Below are positions 44,301-52,854 of a DNA stretch of 64,000 bases, piece after piece (within the stretch, counting starts at the first letter, position 1; the number at the start of each line of letters is the position of its first letter). The stretch is from Geodermatophilus obscurus. GTDB lineage: Bacteria; Actinomycetota; Actinomycetes; Mycobacteriales; Geodermatophilaceae. Under the pieces are notes generated by a model that ran no database searches, was not told the DNA's origin, and was given only the letters and a program-made list of their open reading frames with translations. The translations under genes and the position numbers were made by a program. The stretch covers positions 372,001 to 436,000 of the forward strand of contig NZ_FRDM01000001.1 of assembly GCF_900143215.1 (NCBI RefSeq), written 5' to 3'.

Positions 44301-44914
44301 ACGCCTACCCCGCAGTCCTGAGCGACATCGTCACGGTCCTCGGTGAAGCCCTCGGTGTTCCCGACCGTCGACAGGTGCGGTCCAATGTCGCCGAGCGGGC
44401 GCAGATGCTCGCCGGCAAGGTCGTCGATCCGGACGTCCGACGGCTCATTACCGCTCTGACGGCGGAGATCGACTCCGACGACAGCTGGGCTGAGTACGTG
44501 GGCCTGCAGGTGACCAACGTCGAACCCGCCGCCTGGACCGACGAGGATCGCACCGTCTTCCATGCGCGCGCTTCAGCCTTGGGCGGCACCTTCCGACGTC
44601 TGGAAGCCCTGAACTACGAGCGACGTGCCCGCGAAGACGACGGCTTCGATGCCTTTCGGGTGACCGTGACCCGACCCGATGGTCAGGAATCGGCCACCGT
44701 CGTCTGGGCGGCACAGACAGACCGGGAGCGTCTCGGCGGGATCGTCGAGGTGGCGCTTCGGGACATCCAGCGGGTGACCGGGACGGCAACGGAGGCCCGC
44801 GACCTTCTCCTGGCCTTGCTCGCCGAACACGGCACTGCCGGGGATCGTCGGACCGAGACGGTAGCGTCCGACAAGGACAATCAAGGGTCAGGCGAGCGGA
44901 GGATGAGCCAGTGA
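41360..44914 (+). CDS. sspC: SspC-like P-loop ATPase of phosphorothioation system
   Basis: A 1184-residue protein from a GTG overlapping the sspB stop. Walker A is GPYGSGKSS at residues 67-75, and VLLLIDEFGKNLE near 201-213 is Walker B. The remainder is a large helical region with segments such as VYYVLDKTFTTS and RAILKDSRIHWLRSGTWGFG. SspC is the ATPase of the single-strand phosphorothioation complex and works with SspB and SspD. Length is large and undamaged. Overlap of 4 bases with sspD supports fixed stoichiometry. Confidence 0.83.
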   Translation: MTRSKPPRFASFRRPVDRFARSINVERDAGSSALSSYLPMGRAVDAVHRLAATLSSSHVERALSITGPYGSGKSSFAVLVDALLRPVDDAARRVADDLLSTAAPAVFEALAAARIHLHAERTGFVRCLATAEREPVVVTVLRALDTGAEKFSTSDAAQKRALEKVRASVRELRTQMQRAGQQPTVRQIRELVERLSMVAPVLLLIDEFGKNLEAFADSRSAADLFLLQELAEWSRNDDEMRLVIVTMQHLAFDEYAESASGAQRREWAKVQGRFEDVPFVDSAASTRALIAAAFASADDASFDGALRRWSSESVKTARRLGLTEIADEDLVRACWPLHPLALLALPDLCQRYGQNERTLFSFLAGSDSNSVATWLRETACPADDTLPCVRVDRVYDFFVDSSATLGSAAHGASRWVEIDTRIRDVQGLSEAQRRVLKTVGLLNLVSSGGTLRASKDVIAWAAADGEPGTESRAEVLTRLDEMEAGGLITWRDFADEFRVWQGSDVDLRGAIDHARRRLRSTSAAQLLERIRPLPPLIAARHSHCSGTLRSFTRHWVDAQTERLGVPGAEDPADGVVYYVLDKTFTTSIEHSQDGRRKPVVVVTVADGQPIKDAALEVAAMAEALASDERVKQDWVARAELIERHAEALSALDAQLETTFGAAAAERSKWQLLEADDRLTPIPARGGSMALSWVADQAYDSAPVVRNDILNRHQLSSAGAKARRELIEAMLTRRQEQDLGIEGFGPEMAMYRAILKDSRIHWLRSGTWGFGAPPENTTYGPVWKFLVAAFDAAKQDRIVVGDLWASLGAPPFGLRAGLAPVIFTAALIANADQVALYEHGTFRPALTPELFERLLRNPERFQIKHFGTRRGARRDLLDLAVKLLPGATVGRERAGSVLAVVSRLVQSVNMLPEHVKKTKSLTPGALGVRAAILSATEPDDLLFRAIPAALGLPAVPPTGTYAGPHLKALLDGLAHAIRELTDAYPAVLSDIVTVLGEALGVPDRRQVRSNVAERAQMLAGKVVDPDVRRLITALTAEIDSDDSWAEYVGLQVTNVEPAAWTDEDRTVFHARASALGGTFRRLEALNYERRAREDDGFDAFRVTVTRPDGQESATVVWAAQTDRERLGGIVEVALRDIQRVTGTATEARDLLLALLAEHGTAGDRRTETVASDKDNQGSGERRMSQ

Positions 44915-45747
44915 GGCACGTTTGCGGGATCTCGGGAGGAAAGGACTCCAGCGCTCTCGCGGTATACCTCCGCGACCGCGTGCCCGACCTCGAGTACTTC
45001 TTCTGCGACACCGGCGCGGAGCTTCCGGAGACCTATGAATACCTGAACCGGCTCGAAGTGGTCCTTGGCAAGCCGATCGTCCGCATCAACAGCGAACGAG
45101 GGTTCGACCATTGGTTCGAGGTCTTCCGTGGAACCCTGCCGTCGCCGCAGATGCGCTGGTGCACACGCCAGATGAAGATCAAGCCGCTAGAGGAGTGGCT
45201 CGGCTCGGACGAGGCGGTCAGCTACGTCGCCATTCGCGCGGACGAGCAGAACCGCAAGGGCTACGTCTCGACCAAGCCGAACATCCGGGCGGTCTTCCCC
45301 TTCATCGAGGACGGCATCGACCACGACGGCGTCATGCGCATCCTGGACGATGCAGGTGTCGGTCTGCCCGACTACTATGAATGGCGCACTCGATCCGGCT
45401 GCTACTTCTGCTTTTATCAGCGCAAGGCCGAGTGGGTCGGCCTTGCGGAGCGCCACCCCGAGCTCTTCGAGCGCGCCGTAGCGATCGAGCAGAAAGTACT
45501 GACCGACGCTGGGGAGAACGGCGATGCCAGCTACGAGAGTCGCGCAATGCGTGGGCGTCACTACACCTGGTCAGGCGGGGAAACGCTGCCTGATCTGATT
45601 GCCCGACGCGAAGAAATTCTGACCCGCCACGCGAGCTCCATGGAACGCGCACGGCGCACTCGCCGGAATCTGCCACTTGTTGAGGTCCTCGCGGACGCCC
45701 TCGATGATGACGATGACAGTCAAGCCTGCGTAGTCTGCGCTCTGTAA
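44911..45747 (+). CDS. sspD: SspD-like PP-loop (PAPS reductase family) sulfur transferase
   Basis: A 278-residue protein from a GTG overlapping the sspC stop. The ATP pyrophosphatase loop is SGGKDSS (residues 8-14). C84 in MRWCTRQMKIKP and the C164/C167 pair in CYFCFYQRK are candidate sulfur-carrying or metal-binding cysteines. The family activates DNA backbone phosphate with ATP and inserts sulfur supplied by the desulfurase, as SspD and DndC do. It is the last gene of the modification block; a 127-base gap follows, so the next gene may have its own promoter. Confidence 0.86.
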   Translation: MRHVCGISGGKDSSALAVYLRDRVPDLEYFFCDTGAELPETYEYLNRLEVVLGKPIVRINSERGFDHWFEVFRGTLPSPQMRWCTRQMKIKPLEEWLGSDEAVSYVAIRADEQNRKGYVSTKPNIRAVFPFIEDGIDHDGVMRILDDAGVGLPDYYEWRTRSGCYFCFYQRKAEWVGLAERHPELFERAVAIEQKVLTDAGENGDASYESRAMRGRHYTWSGGETLPDLIARREEILTRHASSMERARRTRRNLPLVEVLADALDDDDDSQACVVCAL

Positions 45748-45874
45748 CCGGATCCGCCGCGGCCACGACTTAGCTCGCCAACCCCGCTTGCCCCCGCTGA
45801 ACATTCGGGCCGCTACTCCTATTGACTGCCTAGCTCGATGATGAGCAGGTACACCGGAGGCTGGTGACCCCACG

Positions 45875-47347
45875 ATGCTGACCAACCTCGAGGTACAGCG
45901 GCACCGCACGGCAATCGGTAGGACAGGACTGTCGCGACCGGTGACCCTTGCAATACGCGACGAACTCCTGCAGCCAGGAGAGTCGCTGTTCGATTACGGC
46001 TGTGGCCGAGGCCAAGACATCACAAGGTTGCGCAGTCTTGGCTATCACGCTAGTGGCTGGGATCCCGTTCATGCACCGCTACAACCACTCGTATCCGCCG
46101 ACGTCGTAAACCTGGGATACGTCGTCAACGTGATCGAGAACCTAGACGAGCGGGCCAACGTCGTACGCAAAGCGTGGACGCTAGCTAAACGAGTACTCAT
46201 CGTAGCTGCGCGCTTGACATGGGAGCGGACCGATGCTTCAGGGGAGTCCCACGCGGACGGCATCCTGACGAGAAGGAAGACTTTCCAGAAGTTTTTCGGA
46301 CAGGAGGAGCTCCGAGCCTGGCTCGAGGAAGTCTTGGGAGAGCCGGCAGTTGCGGCGGCCCCTGGAATCTTCTACGTATTTCGCGCTCGGGCAGACGCGG
46401 AGGGATTGCGCGAGCGGCGACTCAGACGACATCCCGATCCCGCACCCCTGCGCACGAACGTGCGTCTCGCGGAGGCCCACAAATTAGAACTCGAGGACCT
46501 AGCGCGTTTCGTTAAGACACACGGACGGCCTCCGGAACCATGGGAGCTCCGCTCCTACGATGCACTCGTCGGCGGATACGGCTCAATAAAGCGGGCGATG
46601 TCAGCCTTGAGCGAGGGGCTGTCTGCTGCGGAAATTCAATCCGCAGCCGAGCGAACAAGGGGGGTGGTCCTTGTTCATCTAGCCTTGGCCGCCTTCCGCG
46701 GCCGGCCGTTGCTCAAGGAGCTCCCCCCGAGCCTCCAGCGAGACATCACCACATTTTTCGGGTCGTACCAAGCCGCAAGACGCGAAGCGGACGATCTCCT
46801 CTTCGCCGTCGCTGATCGGACCAAGGTCGAAGAGTCCATCGCAACTATGAACTTTGGCAAGCGACTCCCGGACGCCCTCTATTTTCACGTCTCGGGGCTG
46901 ACCAATGCCCCACCGCTCATTCGCGTGTACGAAGGCTGTGCCACGATTCTAGTGGGGCGCGTCGACTCCGCCGACGTTATAAAGCTCAATCGCATAGACC
47001 GGAAGGTTACCTACCTATCGTACCCCGCGTTCGACACAGAGGCGCATCCTGCTCTGGCGGCTTCGATCAGATGCGACCTCAAGTCGTTCGACGTCCGTGT
47101 GCGCGACTTTCAGTCGTATGCGAATCCCCCGGTCCTGCACCGCAAGGACTCAATCGTCCCGCTCGACTATCCTGCGAGAGGCAAGTTCGCGCGCCTGACA
47201 AAGCAGGAGGAGCGAGCTGGCCTACTCGGTGCGGCGGATATCGGTAATCGCCACGCCTGGGAGAATAGGTTACAAGCGGCCGGCTTCGTGGTCCGTGGGC
47301 ACCGGCTGTTGAAAATGAAGCCCCCTGAGCCCGATTCGGCGCCGTAG
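45875..47347 (+). CDS. DNA phosphorothioation-associated putative methyltransferase
   Basis: A 490-residue protein starting at ATG 45875. A SAM-binding motif lies at residues 39-47 (FDYGCGRGQD), followed by VVNLGYVVNVIEN and VLIVAARL. The remainder, including LYFHVSGLTNAP and HRKDSIVPLDYPARGKFARLT, fits the family named phosphorothioation-associated methyltransferase, found beside Dnd-type genes. Its biochemical target is not established. Codon use is visibly AT-richer than in sspA-D, so the downstream half of the island may have a different origin. A TTGACT at 45822-45827 could be part of a separate promoter. Confidence 0.78.
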   Translation: MLTNLEVQRHRTAIGRTGLSRPVTLAIRDELLQPGESLFDYGCGRGQDITRLRSLGYHASGWDPVHAPLQPLVSADVVNLGYVVNVIENLDERANVVRKAWTLAKRVLIVAARLTWERTDASGESHADGILTRRKTFQKFFGQEELRAWLEEVLGEPAVAAAPGIFYVFRARADAEGLRERRLRRHPDPAPLRTNVRLAEAHKLELEDLARFVKTHGRPPEPWELRSYDALVGGYGSIKRAMSALSEGLSAAEIQSAAERTRGVVLVHLALAAFRGRPLLKELPPSLQRDITTFFGSYQAARREADDLLFAVADRTKVEESIATMNFGKRLPDALYFHVSGLTNAPPLIRVYEGCATILVGRVDSADVIKLNRIDRKVTYLSYPAFDTEAHPALAASIRCDLKSFDVRVRDFQSYANPPVLHRKDSIVPLDYPARGKFARLTKQEERAGLLGAADIGNRHAWENRLQAAGFVVRGHRLLKMKPPEPDSAP

Positions 47348-47717
47348 AGCGTTGGTCAAGAGGGCTTCGCCGGGCGCCTCGCAGCTCGTGGAGCGCTGCT
47401 GGCCAATAAGGGTTCTCTCGACGAGCCGCCGCAACTTCTCACGGCGTGCCGGCAGGACACAGCCGTCCACCACTTCCTCCGACGGCACAAGGTGGAGTCG
47501 TCGGGCGGCCGCAACTCTGGCGGGTGACTAGGCGTGTCTTTCCGACCAGCTGAGGCGCTCCCCAGGTACATTGCCGCCGAACGCAAGGCCTGGGCGAGCC
47601 CAGGAAAGACCAGGGACAGGACGATGCGACACGGGTGCAGCACACTTGCTTCCTTCAACAGGGGCTCGCAACGCCGTGACCCCCTGGCGCGCCGGCTTAC
47701 CTGGTCGACCGTCGCCC
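47348..47717. other. Intergenic gap inside the phosphorothioation island
   Basis: About 370 bases between the methyltransferase and helicase genes. The helicase frame is open back to 47571, but without a good start before 47718. No other gene is supported. It is the longest gap in the island and may hold the promoter of the restriction-like block. Confidence 0.4.
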
Positions 47718-49853
47718 ATGAATGAGCACGGCCTTCGTTCCGCGCTCTACGCGGTCAAGCGCACGTGGTGGGTGCCCAGGGACCCAGTCGTCGACGCGGT
47801 CCTGATTCCCGCACTTACGCATGCCACGGGTTTCGAGTGCATGGCCGGCTACTTCGGTGGCGGTGTGCTCCGCGACCTGGCGCCCGGCCTTGCGTCTTAC
47901 ATCGTTCGAACGGGTGCACCGATCCGGTTGCTCGTGAGTCCAGTTTTGTCAGAGGAGGACCAGGCGGCGCTGCGGGGCGGTAGTAGCCATGACCTGGAGG
48001 GCCTGGCAGTGTCGGCCATCGAAGCCGCGCTCACTGATGAGGTGGCGCTGACCAGCGCTCTTGCTCAGCACACGCGCCAGTGCCTCGCTTACCTGGCGAA
48101 GGTCGGGCGGCTCGAACTGCGAGTCGTCCTCATGAAGACTGGCATCTTCCATCCGAAGCAGTGGACGTTCATGGACGGCGAAGACATTGCAGTTCTGTCC
48201 GGCAGTGCCAACTTCTCGCACCGTGCGGTGGCATCCAATGTCGAAAAGCTGCATCTGCAGTCCACTTGGAGTGGCGATGGAGAGGATTGCCTTGAGGCGG
48301 TCGAAGTCTTCCGCCAGTACTGGGAGAACAAATTCCTTGATCATGCCGTCTCGGTCAGTTTTGATCGTGCGGTCGCCGAGAACCTGCTACAACCGTACGA
48401 CAGTGGCATTGTCCCTAGCCCGGAGGACTATGAGAAGGCGCGGACGCTGGAGGGCTACCCGACCGTGGTCGCTGCAGAAAAATCTGTAGATTCATTCTTC
48501 ATTCCAACCAGCCTCCGCTGGGAAGACGGCCCCTATGCTCACCAGGGCGAGGCTGTGCACCGTTGGGAGAATGCTGGGCGGCGAGGCGTCCTATGTATGG
48601 CGACGGGCGCCGGGAAGACCATCAGCGCGTTGATCGCCGCCCAAAGACTCTGGAAAGAGAAGGGTAGTTTGCTCGTCCTTGCCGCGGTTCCAACCCTTCC
48701 GCTTGTGGCGCAATGGACCGAAGAAATGCGGGAATTCGGGCTCAAGCCTTACAACACTCTAAGGGGCGCGGGCGACGATCACATCACCCACATCGCTGAG
48801 CAGCTTGAGTATCTCGAGTTTGGCGTCTCCTCCGTGGAGGCGACCGTGGTTACCCACGACCTGTTGAAGCGTCCGCAACTGCAGGCCTTGTTGGAGCAGC
48901 ATCAGTCAAGGGTGCTTCTCATTGCTGACGAAATGCACAACCTTGGAACACAAGCGTTCATATCCAACCCACCAGAGCTTGAGTACAAGCTTGGCCTATC
49001 CGCAACTCCGGAGCGTCAGTACGACGGCGCCGGCACGAGCGCGCTTCTAGAGTATTTCGGTGAAGTCGTCTTCGAGTTCGGGCTGAGGGAGGCGATCGGG
49101 CTGTGTCTGGTCCCGTACCAGTATGAACTGCACCCTGTTCGGCTCAGCGACGAAGAGAATCTTGAGTATGTCGAGCTGTCAGCGAAGATCCGACAGGCAT
49201 ACGCTCGGAGCGGAGGCGCGGACGATCTCGATGCCGCCACGCAGCGACTGTTGGAGAAGCGGCGCCTTATTCTCGAGTCGGCCTCCGGCAAGGTCAGTGA
49301 GCTTGAGCGTCTGCTAAGTCAGCAGAGCCTGAAGGATCTTAGATATACCCTAATCTACTGTACGGACAAGAACGGCGCCCAACTCCGCGAGGTCAACGCT
49401 ATGTTGCGACGACTCGGGATTCGCTTTCATCAGGTTACAAGTGAGGAGACGCAGAAACCGGCCACACTCGAGCGAACTGTCGCTGCATTCCGCAGCGGCA
49501 GCATCCAGTGCCTCACGGCCATGCGTGTCCTCGACGAGGGGTTCAACATCCCTGAGATCGCAACCGCCTACGTGCTAGCGAGCACGACCGTTCGGCGTCA
49601 ATGGGTGCAGCGTCGGGGTCGGGTCCTGCGACTGTCCCGCAGCACTACTAAACCGTTCGCGACTATCCATGACTTGATTGTCCTGCCGCCGGACGATGTC
49701 ATCGGTGACCCAGACGCCCGCCGACTCGTGAAGGCGGAATTGGAGCGAGCGGATGAATTCGCAAAGCTAGCTGCGAACAGAGATCGAGCAGATGGACCCG
49801 CAGGCCTTATCCAGGACCTGGAATCAGAGTACGTCGTGTGGGGGGTGCGATAA
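47718..49853 (+). CDS. PLD-nuclease/superfamily 2 helicase fusion, phosphorothioation restriction-type enzyme
   Basis: A 711-residue protein; the ATG at 47718 (MNEHGLRSALYAVKRTW) is chosen over upstream starts in a low-quality stretch. Residues about 20-210 form a phospholipase D-like domain with H145 and K147 in FHPKQWTF and SGSANFS. The helicase part has ATGAGKT at 295-301, ADEMH at 403-407, LSATPER near 428, and a C-terminal QWVQRRGRVLRLS motif VI. A PLD nuclease fused to a helicase is the layout of restriction components linked to phosphorothioation loci. It would cut or block DNA lacking sulfur. The next gene overlaps by 1 base. Confidence 0.82.
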   Translation: MNEHGLRSALYAVKRTWWVPRDPVVDAVLIPALTHATGFECMAGYFGGGVLRDLAPGLASYIVRTGAPIRLLVSPVLSEEDQAALRGGSSHDLEGLAVSAIEAALTDEVALTSALAQHTRQCLAYLAKVGRLELRVVLMKTGIFHPKQWTFMDGEDIAVLSGSANFSHRAVASNVEKLHLQSTWSGDGEDCLEAVEVFRQYWENKFLDHAVSVSFDRAVAENLLQPYDSGIVPSPEDYEKARTLEGYPTVVAAEKSVDSFFIPTSLRWEDGPYAHQGEAVHRWENAGRRGVLCMATGAGKTISALIAAQRLWKEKGSLLVLAAVPTLPLVAQWTEEMREFGLKPYNTLRGAGDDHITHIAEQLEYLEFGVSSVEATVVTHDLLKRPQLQALLEQHQSRVLLIADEMHNLGTQAFISNPPELEYKLGLSATPERQYDGAGTSALLEYFGEVVFEFGLREAIGLCLVPYQYELHPVRLSDEENLEYVELSAKIRQAYARSGGADDLDAATQRLLEKRRLILESASGKVSELERLLSQQSLKDLRYTLIYCTDKNGAQLREVNAMLRRLGIRFHQVTSEETQKPATLERTVAAFRSGSIQCLTAMRVLDEGFNIPEIATAYVLASTTVRRQWVQRRGRVLRLSRSTTKPFATIHDLIVLPPDDVIGDPDARRLVKAELERADEFAKLAANRDRADGPAGLIQDLESEYVVWGVR

Positions 49854-50095
49854 TGTCTGCGATCCAGCAGCGTCACTTGCTTGAGGTCCTGCAGAGGCAG
49901 ATTGATAAGGTTCCCGAGGTCGAGCGGGTGGCCAACTACAGTCAGCAGCTGAAGGACCACTTGAGCACTGTTCTTGCCATGGAACGAGACCACAGGACAA
50001 AGGGCGGGAACATCGTGGTCAATGTAACTGGACAGGTTGAACTGCTCGCCCGGAGCCTGGCGGATGGCCCTTGGACGCCCGGAGGTGGCGAGTGA
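49853..50095 (+). CDS. Small protein between the helicase and DndD-like ATPase
   Basis: An 80-residue mostly helical protein whose ATG shares its first base with the helicase stop. It overlaps the next gene by 4 bases. It contains VERVANYSQQLKDHLSTVL and a short strand NIVVNVTG. No family is recognised. Strict coupling on both sides suggests a small subunit or antidote for the restriction block. Confidence 0.6.
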   Translation: MSAIQQRHLLEVLQRQIDKVPEVERVANYSQQLKDHLSTVLAMERDHRTKGGNIVVNVTGQVELLARSLADGPWTPGGGE

Positions 50096-52221
50096 TTCGC
50101 CTGCGTGGAGCTAGGTTCACCAACTTCAGGGGACTGCGTGATGTGCAAATAGAGTTCGCTGCGGAGGGTGAGCATCCCCTAACTGTCATCCGAGCCGAGA
50201 ATGCCACCGGCAAGACATCCATGCTCTACGGGCTCACTTGGTGCTTGTTCGGGGAGTCCGGACTGCCAGTATCGACCCGTCGACGCGGCTCATATCGGAT
50301 CTCGCCGGTCGACTGGGATGCCGTCGAGGACGGTGCAGAGATCAACGTCGAGGTAGCCGTCAAGGTTACGGTGGGGGACGACGTACACGCGGATGACTAC
50401 GAGATCATCCGTCGTGCGACGGAGACCGTCCGCGAAGGAGGGTTTGATTACACGCCGTCATCGGTCGTCGTATATAAGGAGACGAGCGTCGGAAGCACTG
50501 CGCTCCCTAACCCGATGACCTTCCTTGAGCTCGATCTGCTGCCTATCGCGCTCAAGGACATCTTCTTCTTGGATGGCGATGAGGCGCTCAAGGACTACGT
50601 TGAGTCTGCGCGGGATGACACGCGCAAGAACGTTCGAGACGCCGTGCGAAATCTCCTTGGACTGGAGGTCCTGGAGCAGGCGCAGAAGCATCTTGACCTT
50701 GTCCGTAGGCAGATCTCCTCGGCGGTCAAGAATGAAAGTAGCGGTGAACTAGCGGGCGTCTCGGGACGCCTCTTAGATATCGACTCCGCGATCGAGCAGT
50801 TGACCGATGAGGTCGCAGATCTTCAACAGGACGTGAAGGCGGCGGAACAGAGATATGAAGCCGCCGATCGACAGCGGAGTGAAGTCCTTGCCAATGGCGG
50901 CCAGGAAACCAAGGTCCTGGAAGGTCAGGAGCGGGCCGCACGAGCGCAGGTAAGGGCCGCGCAGGAGCGAGAAGCGGAACTCATCAAGCGTCAGCGAGCG
51001 CTACTTAGTAGTCCGGATCTGTTGCATGTGATTGCGCGGGATACGCTACTGCAGGCGGCGGAGACATACGAGCAGCTGCGGCGAGAGCGCAAGATCCCCA
51101 ACGCGCTACCCGAACTCGTGCGTGAGCAACTCCGACAGAAGGTCTGCATCTGTGGCGCTTCACTAGAACCCGGAACGCCGGGCCACTCTCACCTGAGTCA
51201 GGAGCTCGCGGAGTCAGAGCGGTACGACGACGCCCATCGAGTCCTCACCGAGCTCGCTGCGCTTGCGGCGACGGCCATCACCACGTCTGAGCCCGGTGAT
51301 CGAAGCTGGTTCACGCAGTCGCGCGACAACACTACGGCGTGGCTGACAGCGCGAAAGGCGATCAGCGAGAATGAGGTCCTGGCGAAGGAGCTCGAAACAA
51401 GAATCCGTAGTGCCTCCCAGTCGGGGGACTTCGAAACAGCGGACAGTCGTCGCAGTATGGAGTTCGCCAACCTCAAGGAGGTTCGGTCCAGGCTGAGCGC
51501 CCAGGAGCATGCGCTGGCTTCCCAACAGAAGGAACGCGAGACTCTACGTAAGCAGTTCGAGACGCTGCAGCGGAAAGAATCTCGTTTCCGACGAAGGTTA
51601 GCCGAGCAACAAGCGGTGCAGGACATGCTGAATGTGATCTCGGGGACGATCACGGTGCTGCAGGACGAGACGGTCGATCGTGTCGGTAGTGAGATGAACG
51701 CGGTCTTCCAGCAACTCGTCGCTGCGGCGCCAGGGGAGCTTGACTCGGCGCCGGCTGTGGCGGATGCGGTGGTTCAAGAGATTCGGCTCACGAGGACCTG
51801 TGACATCGTGGTGCTGGGCCCTCTGGGCAGGGAGATCATTCCAAGCAACGGACTCTCAGGCGCTCAGCGTCGAGCTCTGACAATTGCCTTCATCCTCGCA
51901 CTGACCAAGATCAGTGGGGTCTTCGCACCGCTGGTCATCGATACACCACTGGGCATGACGAGTGGGACGATCCGACGCGCCCTGTTGGCCAATACGCTCA
52001 GAAACAGTCAGCAGGTAGTGCTGTTCCTGACGAGGGACGAGATCAAGGGCGTCGAGGACATACTCGACGAAGCGACGGGTCTGCACTACACATTAACCAA
52101 CACGCAACATGCCATACATGCGCTAGACCCCGCCTTCGCCAAGGACCGGCCGATGGAGGTCATCATCTGTCAGTGCAGGTACGACTCTAGTTGTAGTGTC
52201 TGTGCCCGGAAGGCGGATTGA
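50092..52221 (+). CDS. DndD/SbcC-like coiled-coil ATPase
   Basis: A 709-residue SMC-type ATPase beginning at a GTG. Walker A is AENATGKT (35-42), the signature LSGAQRR is at 588-594, and Walker B LVIDTPLG near 614. Long coiled coils (about 225-350 and 415-515) flank a hook-like CICGASLEPG (C352, C354). The pattern is that of DndD and related proteins of phosphorothioation systems. The tail holds four more cysteines (CQCRYDSSCSVC), possibly a metal site. In an island with SspBCD as modifier, a DndD-type ATPase in the second half more likely serves the restriction block. Confidence 0.8.
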   Translation: MIRLRGARFTNFRGLRDVQIEFAAEGEHPLTVIRAENATGKTSMLYGLTWCLFGESGLPVSTRRRGSYRISPVDWDAVEDGAEINVEVAVKVTVGDDVHADDYEIIRRATETVREGGFDYTPSSVVVYKETSVGSTALPNPMTFLELDLLPIALKDIFFLDGDEALKDYVESARDDTRKNVRDAVRNLLGLEVLEQAQKHLDLVRRQISSAVKNESSGELAGVSGRLLDIDSAIEQLTDEVADLQQDVKAAEQRYEAADRQRSEVLANGGQETKVLEGQERAARAQVRAAQEREAELIKRQRALLSSPDLLHVIARDTLLQAAETYEQLRRERKIPNALPELVREQLRQKVCICGASLEPGTPGHSHLSQELAESERYDDAHRVLTELAALAATAITTSEPGDRSWFTQSRDNTTAWLTARKAISENEVLAKELETRIRSASQSGDFETADSRRSMEFANLKEVRSRLSAQEHALASQQKERETLRKQFETLQRKESRFRRRLAEQQAVQDMLNVISGTITVLQDETVDRVGSEMNAVFQQLVAAAPGELDSAPAVADAVVQEIRLTRTCDIVVLGPLGREIIPSNGLSGAQRRALTIAFILALTKISGVFAPLVIDTPLGMTSGTIRRALLANTLRNSQQVVLFLTRDEIKGVEDILDEATGLHYTLTNTQHAIHALDPAFAKDRPMEVIICQCRYDSSCSVCARKAD

Positions 52222-52748
52222 CCGTGGCCGCGATGATAAACCCCTTCCAGAGTCAGCAGTTCCACGTTCCATTGGCCAGGCATGACTTCTTGCGCTCCCT
52301 AAGCGCCCAACAGGGCGGTGATGACCCCGGGCGCGTTGCGGGTGCAGATATCCCGTTCCCGCGAATGGTCGACGCGTGGCTGCTAGCGGTCGCGATGGGG
52401 CGGGAGGATGGTATCTTCACGCGGGTCGGACCTGGGGGTGTAGAGCTAAAGGCTGTCACCGCCCTAGGCGTGCTAAACAATAATCCTGCGGCGGTTGCAT
52501 TCCTCATGCATGTCGCAGTAGCTCATGAGGGGGACGCCTACGTCGTCCAGAGCCCCGCGCGGGTGGTGCAAATCGCAGACGGGTACGCGGTCTCCGGGTT
52601 CGAGTCATTGGCTGAGATGATCGGCGGATCGACGGGCAGTCGGGTGTTGAATCTCAGTCGGGCTCTGACTGATAGGTACAGCAAAGGCCGAGCCGGTAGG
52701 CGCGCAGGTGCGGTCGCCGATCCTGGAAATCGACGGGTGGAGAGCTGA
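52218..52748 (+). CDS. Unknown last gene of the phosphorothioation island
   Basis: A 176-residue protein; the TTG at 52218 overlaps the previous stop, and a GTG at 52224 is the alternative. The core has FPRMVDAWLLAVAMGRED and VLNNNPAAVAFLMHVAVAH, a helical fold of unknown type. It fills the position of DndE-like or associated small proteins but lacks a DndE signature I can recognise. Residues after about 155 are Arg/Gly-rich and may be new sequence read through at the island edge, since the remnant region starts about 100 bases on. Confidence 0.55.
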   Translation: MTVAAMINPFQSQQFHVPLARHDFLRSLSAQQGGDDPGRVAGADIPFPRMVDAWLLAVAMGREDGIFTRVGPGGVELKAVTALGVLNNNPAAVAFLMHVAVAHEGDAYVVQSPARVVQIADGYAVSGFESLAEMIGGSTGSRVLNLSRALTDRYSKGRAGRRAGAVADPGNRRVES

Positions 52749-52854
52749 ACGAGTCGCAACCGTGGACCGGACGGTGCTCGACTCAGGTCTCCGGGGCGGC
52801 ACCAATACCGCCTGGTCCCGCTGCCCGGCGCACCACCCGGTGGGGGCGAGGTAA

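Noticed and set aside
47348-47717. N-terminal extension of the helicase from 47571
   Set aside because: The added residues are Pro/Arg/Ala-rich and unlike the family; the ATG at 47718 gives the expected N-terminus.
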